A stretch of 64,000 bases of DNA from assembly GCA_021904315.1 (NCBI GenBank), contig CM038911.1, positions 21,363,390-21,427,389 of the forward strand, given 5' to 3'. Positions 23,240 through 34,234 of this stretch are shown here, piece after piece. Under the pieces are notes generated by a model, which saw only the letters and a list, made by a program, of their open reading frames with translations, did no database searches and had not been told where the DNA came from. The stretch is from Sphagnum magellanicum (taxonomy: Eukaryota; Streptophyta; Sphagnopsida; Sphagnales; Sphagnaceae). The first letter of the stretch is position 1, and the number at the start of each line of letters is the position of its first letter. The translations under genes were made by a program, and so were the position numbers.

Positions 23240-24209
23240 GCTTAAGACATTTGCTTAGCGCACTTCACTGAAGTGCCAATTTTGTGGAGATGGGTGAGTG
23301 AAAGATGATGATGCAGTTTTGGTTTTCGTGATGGGATTCACAAAACAATTGCTGTATTTATGTTGAGCAAGATTTAAGATCATATTGCAAGTTGCCCAGT
23401 ATAGACATCTCTCTCTCTCTCTGTCTGTGTCTACTACACCTGCAATTTTCAGACACAATTTTGAGAGTAATATTTTCAGCAACAAATTCCCCACATTTTT
23501 GTGATTTTTTAAAATGCAGTTTTTTTACATGAGTAAAAAGATGGAACAAGTTTTGAATACATAAAGGTGTCAAGAGGACCACCTGTAAGGCAGAGAGGAC
23601 CTCAGACTCAGACATGGGATGGGCATCTGTTATTACATTGGTGTCCTCATCGGCTCGTGATGGTCGTCGTAGAGTGATCCCTTGATCATTCAAAAAACTT
23701 AGACTACCCATCACCCCCCATCATCACCCAGCCCACAATTTGGCTCCAAGTACTCTTATAAGTTCAACTTTCAGCTTGCAAACAATGAGATAGATCCATC
23801 AACCCAATGTTCAGCTAGCAAACAATGAGATCCATCAATGCAATGTTGAGCTAGCAAACAATAAAATAGATCGATCAACCCAATGTTCTTGTAGGTAACA
23901 AAAAGATCCATCACTGAAATCCAGCAGGTTGTGCTTAACTACTACACATTAGAATTTTACCCTAACATAATAGTTTTTTTTTTTTTTTGGGGGGGGTTTG
24001 TAGTAGGATTAGAAAAATAAATCAGAGTGGGTGTGGGGGAAGAGGTAAGATGTGTACAAAGGTTGAGAAGGCTCATCATGTGAAAGATAAATGATAGTCT
24101 TCAGATGAAGGCGCTCCAGGAAAGGAAAGTTGAGCTGATGACATTGTCCTGATCGGCTGAGGTCATATTCCACCATGCCATAGTTGCAGGGTGGAACAAA
24201 GTATGACAT
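22415..24209 (-). CDS. OCA1/Siw14-like atypical dual-specificity phosphatase, five exons
   Basis: Exons on the minus strand: 24209-24058, 23703-23583, 23197-23134, 22882-22776, 22477-22415. Lengths 152, 121, 64, 107 and 63 bp join in frame to 168 residues plus stop, and every intron is GT...AG (354, 385, 251, 298 bp). The product begins [14 protein letters not shown], has [21 protein letters not shown], then [11 protein letters not shown], where Cys105 and Arg111 form the C-X5-R phosphatase loop, then [20 protein letters not shown] and [10 protein letters not shown]. This pattern (VPP-N start, RSGQ, GRHRTGTVI-CLR) is the OCA1 branch of the Siw14/PFA-DSP family; some relatives remove a phosphate from inositol pyrophosphates. 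Methionine replaces the usual histidine before the catalytic cysteine. The start at 24209 has a good context (GAGCCATGTC), but a further 5' exon cannot be excluded. Confidence 0.9.
23205..23237. repeat. (CA)16 microsatellite at the intron 2 acceptor of the OCA1-like gene
   Basis: On the transcribed strand this is a (TG)n tract followed by TATGGCAG and exon 3 at 23197. It occupies the place of the usual pyrimidine tract. Confidence 0.85.
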
Positions 24210-24951
24210 GGCTCTCTCTCTCTCAGTTTGCTCTCCTCCTGTCAATCCCTCCCTTGTGAAAAATTGCACAAGTAAGACACATCCATTTGCACCCAAAAAC
24301 ATGGACACTCATTAGCTTGAATACTATCCCAGAAAAACTCCATTTGGGTCTGAATTGGGCAATTGTCCATCTGGTCATTGATTTTTGTTGTGTCAAAATT
24401 CCAGTCCTAGTAATGGGGTCACTGAAATCCAAGACTCTCTCATCAGATTAGACAGAGCTAAATCAACAGAATTTGTAGAGAGATTTCCATGGGATCTTTT
24501 TGTTTGAGGTTTTTGTTTTTTTCTAATTTACTTAAATTCATTGATTGCTTCTTCCTTGCTTTCCCAATCAAACAATTCCAATTCCAAACTTGTGTGTGTG
24601 TGCTGCTGTTCTCAGACTTTACAACATTGAATGATTCCCTCACTGATGTGACAGAGACAAGAACAACAAGACTCTTGCCTGGATTGAAACACATTATCTG
24701 GACTCAACATCATCTAAAAGATCAAACCCTCAACCCCCCCAAAAAAAAGAAAAATAAACTTGGCATCTCATTCATTCATGGCATGACATAACATGACAAC
24801 AGAGTGGCAAAAAAAAAACTACAAAACTATCCAAACAGCAAAATTGAAAGCAAAGCCAAAAAGTGGGCTTTCATTCATGGCATAAACATGACATACAACA
24901 GGGTGCAAAAAACTACCCAAGCATCAAAATTGATAGAAAAACCCAAAAGGA

Positions 24952-25013
<62 letters not shown>

Positions 25014-25449
25014 TACAAACCTTATTATATGAATGAGTCAATGTTGTTGTTGTTGTTGGTGTCGGTGTGATTGCCATGACTGTGATGGTGTCTCCATGGA
25101 TTCTAGTATTGTTGTTGTAGCTGGAGATGGGTGAGCAAGTGAGGAAGAGGAGGAGCAGGAGGAAGAGGAGGAATTGGGCAGTGAGTGAGTGAGTGAGTTT
25201 CCAAAGAGAGAAAGGTTGTACATGAAGGATATGGAAATTGGCCAAAGATTCCAGGGTGCTTGTGAGATATACCCTGACAAAAATTGGCTACTTTTTTTCC
25301 CCTTTTGGGGGGGGGGGGGGGGGGGGGGGAGAGTTTTCCTGGTTTTCTTTATTAATACACTTACACCAACTCTTTTCCCACACTCATCATCATGATGCCC
25401 TTCTCTGTTCTGTCTGCTTTTTTTGTGATTTTTTTAAAAAAAAAGGAAA
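24210..25449 (-). promoter_or_regulatory. 5' region of the OCA1-like gene with (CT)27 and poly-C tracts
   Basis: Upstream of the start codon on the minus strand lie a (CT)n run (plus-strand GA at 24954-25008, about 27 units) and a run of 23 C (plus-strand G at 25307-25329). CT-rich tracts are common near plant transcription starts, so promoter or leader is possible. No TATA box or start site could be fixed. Confidence 0.35.
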
Positions 25450-26240
25450 AAACAATCTTGGGCAGGCAGCACCACCTAACATTGAAGGAATAGCATACAT
25501 GCCATTCATTTTTTTGGTGCTAAAATTTGACCAAATGTGGAAGAAATAGTATTTCTGTTGCAAATTCCTTTTCTTGAGAAAAATAAGATCAGAAAAATTT
25601 GAAATTGAAAAATTCTCCAAATTCCAAAAAAAATTAAGTGTTTTTAATGCATACATGTATTTTTTTCAAAAATCAACAACAACAACAACAAGAAAAGATG
25701 ACACTAAAATATTGTATGAAAGTTTTAAACCTCAGGCAGGTGGCACCAACATGTAAGATAATCATACCATACATACATGTTCCTGATTAAAAAAAAGTCA
25801 ACAACAACAACCAAGAAACTGATACTTAAACAAAACAAGATTAAAAATTGATTTAAATATTTTTTTACAAGACCGGGCAGGCAGCACCCACCATGAAAAG
25901 AAAGATAATACCATGCATACGTGCATTTTTATAAAAAAATCAACAACAACCAAAAACAAATTGACACTAAAATGAGTGAAACAATTTAAAAACTAATTTA
26001 CTAAAAAACATTCGTATGAAAGTTTTTGATCCCAGGCAGGGATCACCCAACCATGGAAGATCATAACATACACTTATTTAAAAAAAATCAACTACCCAAA
26101 AAAATAAAAATAAAAATACTGACATTGAAACAAACTGAACATTAAATAAAATTATTAAAAACAACTTTTATTAACAATTCTAATCTTGGGCAGGCAGCAA
26201 CCAACATGGAAGAAGATCACCATTATTTAAAAAAAATCCA
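25450..26240. repeat. Degenerate tandem array, period about 140-160 bp
   Basis: The motif GGCAGGCAGCACC, or a variant, recurs near 25458, 25731, 25872, 26030 and 26187. It is followed each time by an ACATG(A)AAGAT-like stretch and often by AAAATCAACAACAAC. The spacing is 141-158 bp except the first (273 bp, probably two decayed units). Confidence 0.6.
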
Positions 26241-29200
26241 TTTAAATCACATTACTATGCTATTAGCATACCTATGACTGATGTTTGGCTCTTCTTTGCT
26301 GGATATTTATTTATTTATTTTAGAAAATCAGGTTTGGCAATTTTAAATTTAATTTTTCAGAATTTCAACAGCTGAGGAATAAGTATGCAAAAATACATCT
26401 TGTGTTAATGCATTTGTAATACTAACCCGATGGTTTTGCAATTTTCAACAATTTTGACAAATATCTATAATTTTTCCTCTTTTTTTGGCTACACCTTTTG
26501 CAAATTATTTTGTGCCAAAACATCTGTCGTGGGTACAATGATAGTCAATTTACTTACACTTTCCGGAATGTGGTGATGAAATTGTTGGTTTAGGGTTTTT
26601 AGGGCTTCAATCAGTGTTTTTTTTCTAGAATTTTTTTTGTAGCCAAAGTGGCTATCATCCATGGAAAGATGTAGAAGAAATGGTGATCATCCTTAGCAAG
26701 ATTTAGCCAAATATGGCTACAAACCAGATATAAAGTATAAGTATTTAATCATCCTTCTATATTTTTGGCTACACAATGAAACCAAATGTAGGAATCTGAC
26801 AAAAATTTAAACTTTTTATTGGTTTCACTTTTGGCAACTCAAAACCTCAATAATGACTTCTTTTTCGAGTTTTTTAATATTTAATTTCGCTTTTTGGCGA
26901 AATTTCGCCAGTAAAAAAAGGCTGGCTTCAATATAATAACATAGGCTGAATTTTTTTGTGTGTGTGTGTGTTTGGATTCCGGGTATGATTCTTTGCATAT
27001 TCCTGGAGGTAGCATCCAGGAAAAAGAATGTGATCCCCACTGTCTCCAAGGTAGGGAACATGGGAAGAGGGCAAGAGCCAAGAGGAAGCATGGGGCTTCA
27101 AAACATGCTCAAAATGTGGCTAAAAGAGCTTTAGTAAAAGAAGGAAGAAGTATTCCTTTTTTCTTTTCCTTTTTTTTTTTGTTTTTTTGAATTTTTTTTG
27201 TAAGTACACTCAGTACCAATTTTTATTTTTTTATTAAATTTTTTTTTTGTCAATTTTCTCATGTTGCTCCAAAAATGTCGGTCAGCCATAAGAGGATTTA
27301 GTCAAATCTGGCTATGAGACAAATAGAGAAGTAGGACTAAAACCTATTAGCTAATTATGGCAATTTCGAAAGAAGAAAGCTAAATCCCCATCCCCCCTCC
27401 CCCCTCCCAAAGTCCCAAGCAACATGGTCAAGGGGACATTTAAAAAAATTTCCCAAAAAATTGGCACATTTTGAGGAAGAAAGTTATGAAATTTAGTTCA
27501 AGAATTGCATAAAAACTTCCACAAGAGGATTACAACATGGACAGTGCATTTTGAGAAGGCAAGCATATACTTGTAATACCTTGGCCAGTTCAACACATGT
27601 TTGTCAAATAATTAATTCATTTTGAGAATTCCATTTCAACAAATGATATACTCTCAAATATTCCATCAGATTCTTTATTTTCTTTCAGAAAAAAATATTT
27701 TCTGAAAAATTCAAGATTTCTGAAAATAACATAATGATTGTTGAACTCGCTCAATGTATGTGTTGGAACCATGCATTTGAAAAAGCAATTCACCTTAATA
27801 AGCTAAACTTCAATTAGTTAGTTGTAAAGCATTCAAAGAAAAATTGTAGTGTATTTGGAGGGCACCTTATATCCATCAATATCCCTCCTAGAAAAGGGGA
27901 GGGATATTATGCCTTCTCCTCAATAATAGGAGGGTTCTTACACACATAAGTAGGCATAATTTAGGCATAATATCCCTCTCACTCCTACTCCTTGTGATCT
28001 ACGGAGGTTTGGTTCATGATAATTATGGCCTAGTCTTAGGCCCCTTATTTTGAGAATGCCCTCACCCTAGGGCCTTACCCTACACGTTTTGTTGATCTGG
28101 GTTGAAGTAATAAGGTGGACATACCAGATGATTCTGGTCTGAATACTAAACTTTAAAAATGGGTATATGGGTTTGGTGACATCCCACAATAATGCAGACA
28201 CTCCCATTGCCAGCAGACCCTGTCAGGTATTATGCGGTTCTTAGGATTCATTTCCATGGTTCTGAAAAGAATAAAAATACAAGGTGGGAGCCGAGGGTGG
28301 GCTCGAATTTTGGGGAGGCCCTGTTTGGAGGGACTTACCTTGTCCAAGGCTCACCCTAGATTGTCAGTAAGGAACCTGACAGCCAAGATTGAGGCCATTG
28401 TAAGGTCAAAGACCTTAAACTGGTGGTTTTCATGAATGAAATAGCAATGAATTGGTGGTTTTATGGTTGGTTATTTGATCTTTAAAAAACTTTGAGAGCC
28501 ATGGTTACATAACAGAATTGGGTCCTTGGTTTCAAACTGTGGTTATGAATCCTAATAACCAGCCTGACAACCATTGGAGTCTGTTCCTGTTTCCAGGTCT
28601 CCTTAAAGGTCTTTTGGGTAGGTTGGTAGGATAAGGCAAACCTCCCACTCTAAAACTTTTCATCTCTAGGCATAAGATCCATCTCACTCTAGTGGAGTAG
28701 GTGTAGGAACCGTCCCCATCTTACCCCCTTGTAATCTACATATATTTAGACTCATGATTGAGATTGGCTTTGTGATTCACAATGCCTAGGATATTTCTCA
28801 AAGAGATTTCCTAGTGCATTTTGAGGGCACCTTGTATCCATGAATATCCTTCTTAGCAAACAGGAGGGATATTACAGGTACTTCTTAAAGAGTGCAAAGG
28901 ACCTTACACCCATCTATGGAGGTAAGATCTCTCCCATTTTTTAGAAGTAGGTGTATGAACCTTCCGCTTCCAAAGACCGGCAATCCAGATTCATTTGGGT
29001 TCATGATAATATTCACCTCATGCTTTATGATGGTTAAAGCCCATGGGTGAGAGACATTCTCAAAATGCAAGATGAGACTTGACTAGTGTGTTGTCTGTCC
29101 TAAGCCCCTTATTGCAAGAATGCTCTAGCCTTGAGGCTTTATCTCACACAGAATCCAAGGCTAAACTCAGTTATCACCTCAACTTAGGCCCCTTATTTTG

Positions 29201-29964
29201 GGAACAACCCCAGTCAGGGGCTTTACTTTACACACAATCTTCCCACATATTGCAATTGCTAGCTACTGAAATACAGGGGCAGTGTCTATAAAATAACTAA
29301 TTAATTTTGAAGATTTCATGTCGAAATAGGACATTCTCTAATATTCAAAAAGCTTCTCTATTTTCCTTAACAAAATTTTGTTCTTTGAAAAAAACAATTA
29401 GTTTGAAATTTTCAACATTTTACAAATAATATAATTAGTGTCTAAGTTGCCAAGGTACTACAGTGTTTAATGAACTTATTGGTATTCTATGGGGAAGTAA
29501 TAAGCACATGTGTTTATTAATGTGAACACATATGAATGTCAAATCCAAGATCAGACCCACTCTAAAATTTTTGCACATCAAAAATCAAGACCATTTGTTT
29601 GTACAAACAAGATTACAGCCATTGCTCCCTTCAATACAATGTGAAACAACTGTTAAAATTCTAAAGCTGATTCTTCATTACAAAACAAAAGTTTGAGAAG
29701 GGCTTTGAAGCTCTAACTTCTAGTGGTGAACAAAGTCTCCCACAAACTTGTGCACAAAAGCTTGCATTAAGTATGAATGAATTCTTTTATGTTGCTGGTT
29801 TGAATTTACAATGGTGCACATTCAAATGAAGTTCCATATGGAAACCTAGCATCATGTAAGTGTGTACCATAGTGGAAGATGGCTATTGATTGAGCAAAGA
29901 GGTTTGTGAGAGGAAGACAAGGAAAGCTCGAAAAGAAGGCAAAAACAAAAAGAAACTGAGAATC
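26241..29964. other. AT-rich intergenic DNA with dispersed repeats
   Basis: No gene recognised. 27590-27755 and 29285-29460 are two copies of a repeat found again at 41615-41800 (shared ATTCAAAAAGATT-like and TTTTCAACATTT blocks). 27850-28090 and 28800-29230 share GGAGGGCACCTT, GGAGGGATATTA and TAGGCCCCTTATTTTG, so a second family is also present. A short ORF at 26960-27190 (+) is lysine/arginine-rich without motif. Confidence 0.45.
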
Positions 29965-30477
29965 GTGATTCATGAATGGTCTACATAATGTTTCAGTGTT
30001 CTTAAATGGGCAAATTTCAATCCAAGCTTCAATTTTTTTCACTTTTTAAGTTGCAAGATGCATGCAAAATCTACTAGAAACAAAATCCAAGGCTTCTCAA
30101 AACCTTGGATATGACAGGGCATACCGAGGATAACGTAATTCATGAATGGTCTACATAATGTTTCAGTGTTCTTAAATGGGCAAATTTCAAGCCAAGCTTC
30201 AATTTTTTTCACTTTTTAAGTTGCAAGATGCATGCAAAATCTACTAGAAACAAAACCCAAGGCTTCTCAAAACCTTGGATATGACAGGGCATACCGAGGA
30301 TAATGTAATTCATGAATGGTCTACATAATGTTTCAGTGTTCTTAAATGGGCAAATTTCAATCCAAGCTTCAATTTTTTTCACTTTTTAAGTTGCAAGATG
30401 CATGCAAAATCTACTAGAAACAAAACCCAAGGCTTCTCGAAACCTTGGATATGACAGGGCATACCGAGGATAACGTA
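29965..30477. repeat. Three tandem copies of a 170-bp unit
   Basis: CATGAATGGTCTACATAATG begins the units at 29971, 30141 and 30311, exactly 170 bp apart. Each unit ends near GGCATACCGAGGATAA. The copies differ at only a few bases, so the duplication is recent compared with other repeats here. Confidence 0.9.
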
Positions 30478-32249
30478 GTCCATAGTAGGGGACCAAACCC
30501 AATGAACACAAGGCAAGGTCATAAAGATAGGAGTGATGGGAGGCAATGAGGTCACTCACTGTTGATTTTTCTTTGCTCAAGTACAAGCTAAGATTTAGGC
30601 TCTTGGAATAATTCATATTTCAAGCAGTTGACCCCTTCTCATAGGATAGTATGCTGGGAGAAAATCCTATTTGTAGAGGAGTAACTGTATGATGACAACT
30701 AATAGACAATTTATGAATTCATCCTTTTGAAGGAATCGACTGGTCCGTCAATGTATCCACCAAGCTCTATTTTATCTTTCCAAATCAGGCCAAACAGAGT
30801 TCACTAATCTTATGTTAATTAAAAGTCTTGCAATTATTCACAAAAGTTGCTTAAGCAAGCTCAAATAAATGATAAAAATATACCAGATCTGGTTAATTGA
30901 AAGTTGGAATTCCAAGCTCTGCCTTGAAAACACATATCAGACGCATCTTCTGTAAACTCTTTGCAGGGAAGCCACCCAGCTGTATGGCAACAAACATTCT
31001 TGCTCAAACCCTTGAAGGTGGCTCACCTTGTATGACTTAGACCAATGCACATTGTTAATGGATCAGTCATCAGTCAAGAAAGAGTATTTACAACTTTTGT
31101 GTAAGTTCCAATTCAATCAGTTCTTGCTACATGCATTCAAAACCATGCATTAATCCTTCCTTCTCGTCACAAATTTAATGACCTAAAGAAAAAAATTCAC
31201 AAATTTATAATTAAGAGACACTACTCTCACACAACTCACATGGTCACAAATATCTTGCTCTTCCAGACTGCCAATAAAAACCCTAACACCAAGGACACAC
31301 TCTAGTTTTGTGATGATTTGATTGTTTGGAATCACTTTCCCTGCTTCATGTTCTTCAATGACCTGTGGCTTCTTGTTAATTTGCTGCCAGACAAAATCCA
31401 AAAAGACAAAACTTTGGCACCCCCCACTGCTACCAAGTGAGCTCAAGTGCATGGGGAGATTAAGATTGATCACAAGAGATTATTGTACATTGCAGCACAA
31501 AAAAACCTAACATTCTACCACAGATGGTATTAAGCCAATCAGTACTACCTGTGCAAGCTGTGCTTGTGTCAGCTTCTCCTTGAGGCATGCCTGCATAATA
31601 TTCTTCTTTAGATCTGCAGGGACTCACTCATCTGTGACATCATTGACATCTGTGACCAGTTATGATGTCATCCAGCAGCCAAAAGGATTCCATGATATTC
31701 ACTTGTGACTCGGACAGGTATTCATAGAAGTAAATAAAAATTTCAGCTGAGATTAGGGGCCCCCAACATAATAGGACTGAGGGTCTCTTTCAATTAGGTT
31801 GCTGTGATTACAAGTTACACACAATTTGCTATATGAATACCCTTCTTCATGCATTGGCATCGCTTCAAACAGTGTCCCTTTCTACATCAACTTATTTAAA
31901 AGCCTTCACAATATTCTCACTATTGTTGCCTCTACATTTTGAATGTCTTGTACTTTTTAGATAACAAATTAATGGTGTGTTTGCACCATTGGAGATCATG
32001 GAGAATCCCAAATAAAAGCCTCCTCATTCACTTGGAAGATTGTTGTTCTCAACCAATTCTTTCCATTCTAACAATCCTCCACAAGTACGTCAACCCTTTT
32101 GATAGCACCCAACAAATGGTGAAAATTTGGCATAATCTTATATTGATTATGATTGTGATGACTCAAACAACCATCAACTTGTTGGCTTTTCTATTGATAG
32201 AATTGGCATTGTGTTCTAGGTGGATAATCAGAGTGACACTTAAAAAACA
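30478..32249. other. Intergenic DNA without recognised feature
   Basis: Several short ORFs (30386-30616 and 31183-31473 on minus, 31939-32364 on plus) lack motifs; the last runs into the tandem array that follows. Confidence 0.35.
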
Positions 32250-33224
32250 GATATCTAAGAAGAGATGGTGGGTTTCAACATCTTGCAGGTTTTGTTGTTT
32301 TCAAGAAAGGGCTCAAGGCTGTTTCATCTTTGTGACTTTGAGCTTTTTTGGAAGTTCAATCTGACTTTTGTGTTGTGATGTTAGTCACTGCAGGTAGCAA
32401 GAGCTCTTGTATTTGATGACAGTGCAAAATAGGCTCTCTTGTCAAATTGTGAAATAGAAACTGCAAAGTAAATACATAATGGTACTTGCTTTAGTTTTAA
32501 CATCAACAACAATAAAAGTTATTTCTAGAACATTGCATTACAAGCAGATAGTCAAATTGTTGCAAAAAGATAGATATCTGAGAAGAAATGATGGGCTTGA
32601 ACATCTTGTAGGTTCTGTTGTTGACTTTTCAAGGAAGGGCTCAAGGTTGTTTCTTCATTTTCGTGGCTTTGAGCTTTCTTTGGGAACTCAATGCGGCTTT
32701 TGTGTTGTGATGTTGGTCACTGCAGGTAGCTAAGACTCTCATATTTGGTGACAAAGTGCAAGATATGGTCTGTGGCTATGTTGTCAAATTGTGAAATAGA
32801 AACTACTGGAAGTGTTCTAGTGATGCTGCTTGTTTCAGTTTTAACTTTGACAACATAGAAAGTTACTTCTGGAACATTACTTTACAACTTACAAGCAGAC
32901 AGTCAAATTGTTGCAAAAGATGGATAGCTGAGAAGAATTGATGGGCTTCTTGACATCTTGTACATTCTGTTGTTGACTTTTCAAGGAAGTGCTCAAGGCT
33001 GTTTCTTTATTTGTGTGACTCTGAGCTTTATTTGTCCATTCAATGTGGCTTTTGTGTTGTGGTGTTGGTCACTGCAAGAAGCCAAGACTCTTGTATTTGA
33101 TGACAAAGTGCAACATATAGCCTGTGGTTATGTTGTCAAATTGTGAAACAGAAACTGCAAAGTATATAACTGATGGTACTTGCTTCAGTTGTAACTTTAA
33201 CAACATAGAAAGTTAGTCCTGGAA
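32250..33224. repeat. Three tandem copies of a 320-350-bp unit
   Basis: Units begin near 32258, 32580 and 32931 with AGAAGARATGRTGGG or AGAAGAATTGATGGG and share CAAGGCTGTTTC, TTTTGTGTTGTGATGTT, GTCACTGCA and TTGTCAAATTGTGAAA(T/C)AG. Each carries a short plus-strand ORF with a different frame structure, so coding is unlikely. Confidence 0.85.
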
Positions 33225-33777
33225 CTTTAGAGTTCACTTGAATTTTCAATACTGTAGTGGCCTGGATTTTACTGCAGTATACTGCATGATAGGCTCCATC
33301 AACTGGAAATTGTGTAATACATGCAAGATTCTTACTGTAAGGAATAGGAAACATAAGCATTATATTCAGGTTTGGGTCATTGCAGTAGACGTTCAGAAAT
33401 GTAATAGGCTTTTGTAATGTAAAAGCATGGAGTTGTGCTGTCATGACTTTCATTGTGCATCTTGCCCTAAGGACTCATTTAGCCAATATATTTCTTATGC
33501 TCTAAATGTATACTAGTATCATGCAATTTTTGGTGATTGTTGATTCTTCCTTGTGTCCCACAGTTCAAAATTTTGGCTATATTTTTTGGCATTTGACAAG
33601 TTGTGTGCAAGTCTGTCAGAAAGGTAGAAATCACATAAATCAAAGTTTTCATCGCACCAACAGGGCCAACATCTTACATACTGGCAATTAACTATTTTTT
33701 CATTTTGTACCTCTGAGCTTTGGAAACTCAAAATGTGACTTGTCTTCAAGGCACAATTAGGGCCAACATCTAAACTG

Positions 33778-34234
33778 TCACTTGTTTGATCTAGTTGACC
33801 TAGTTGAAATCCCACTTTTGTTTGCTTCCTCCTGCCTGCGTGTGGTTATAGTCCTTTTTCTAGGCATGGCAGTGCTGCCCTTTGGTGGTTTGCTAACTTC
33901 ATCAACTTTGGCAAGGTCCTTTCCTGCAATTCCACTTTTTTTTGCTCCTTGCAACAATTTAGTCAAGAGCTCTTGGGAAATGGTGATTGTTTGCTCTTGT
34001 GAGTTGTTTACCTTGGACTCATGGTAACAAGTTCCTAAGTACAGATGTTGTGACATCTCCACCACTCTCATCATGACTTGTCTTTTCTGAGGGGGATTTT
34101 GAGCATGCTCTTACTAGGTTTTGTCTAGTCTTTGATATCCTTGGACTTGTTCTGTTCCCAGCAAGTGATGGTGACAATGTCTTCAAATCCAAGCTATATA
34201 ATTTTGGTGATGTTGGAGCAGGTGCAAAAACCAT
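33778..34234 (-). pseudogene. Coding-like stretch, basic serine/threonine-rich, unidentified
   Basis: Two overlapping minus-strand frames, 34019-34234 (MVFAPAPTSPKLYSL, then RTSPRISKTRQNLV) and 33778-34074 (ITISQELLTKLLQGAKKSGI, then GSTAMPRKRTITTRRQEEAN, ending TRSTRSNK), look like one basic, low-complexity C-terminus joined by a frameshift or a short intron near 34030. A possible splice acceptor (TTGTATAG) sits just upstream of the first ATG. I do not recognise the family. It could be the last exon of a nuclear protein or a transposon product. Confidence 0.3.

Noticed and set aside
22683..24308. Minus-strand ORFs taken as separate small genes
   Set aside because: Their conserved parts are exons of one OCA1-like gene; the remainder of each ORF is intron or leader sequence.
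24954..25008. RE-repeat and LS-repeat ORFs
   Set aside because: They are translations of the (GA)n microsatellite.
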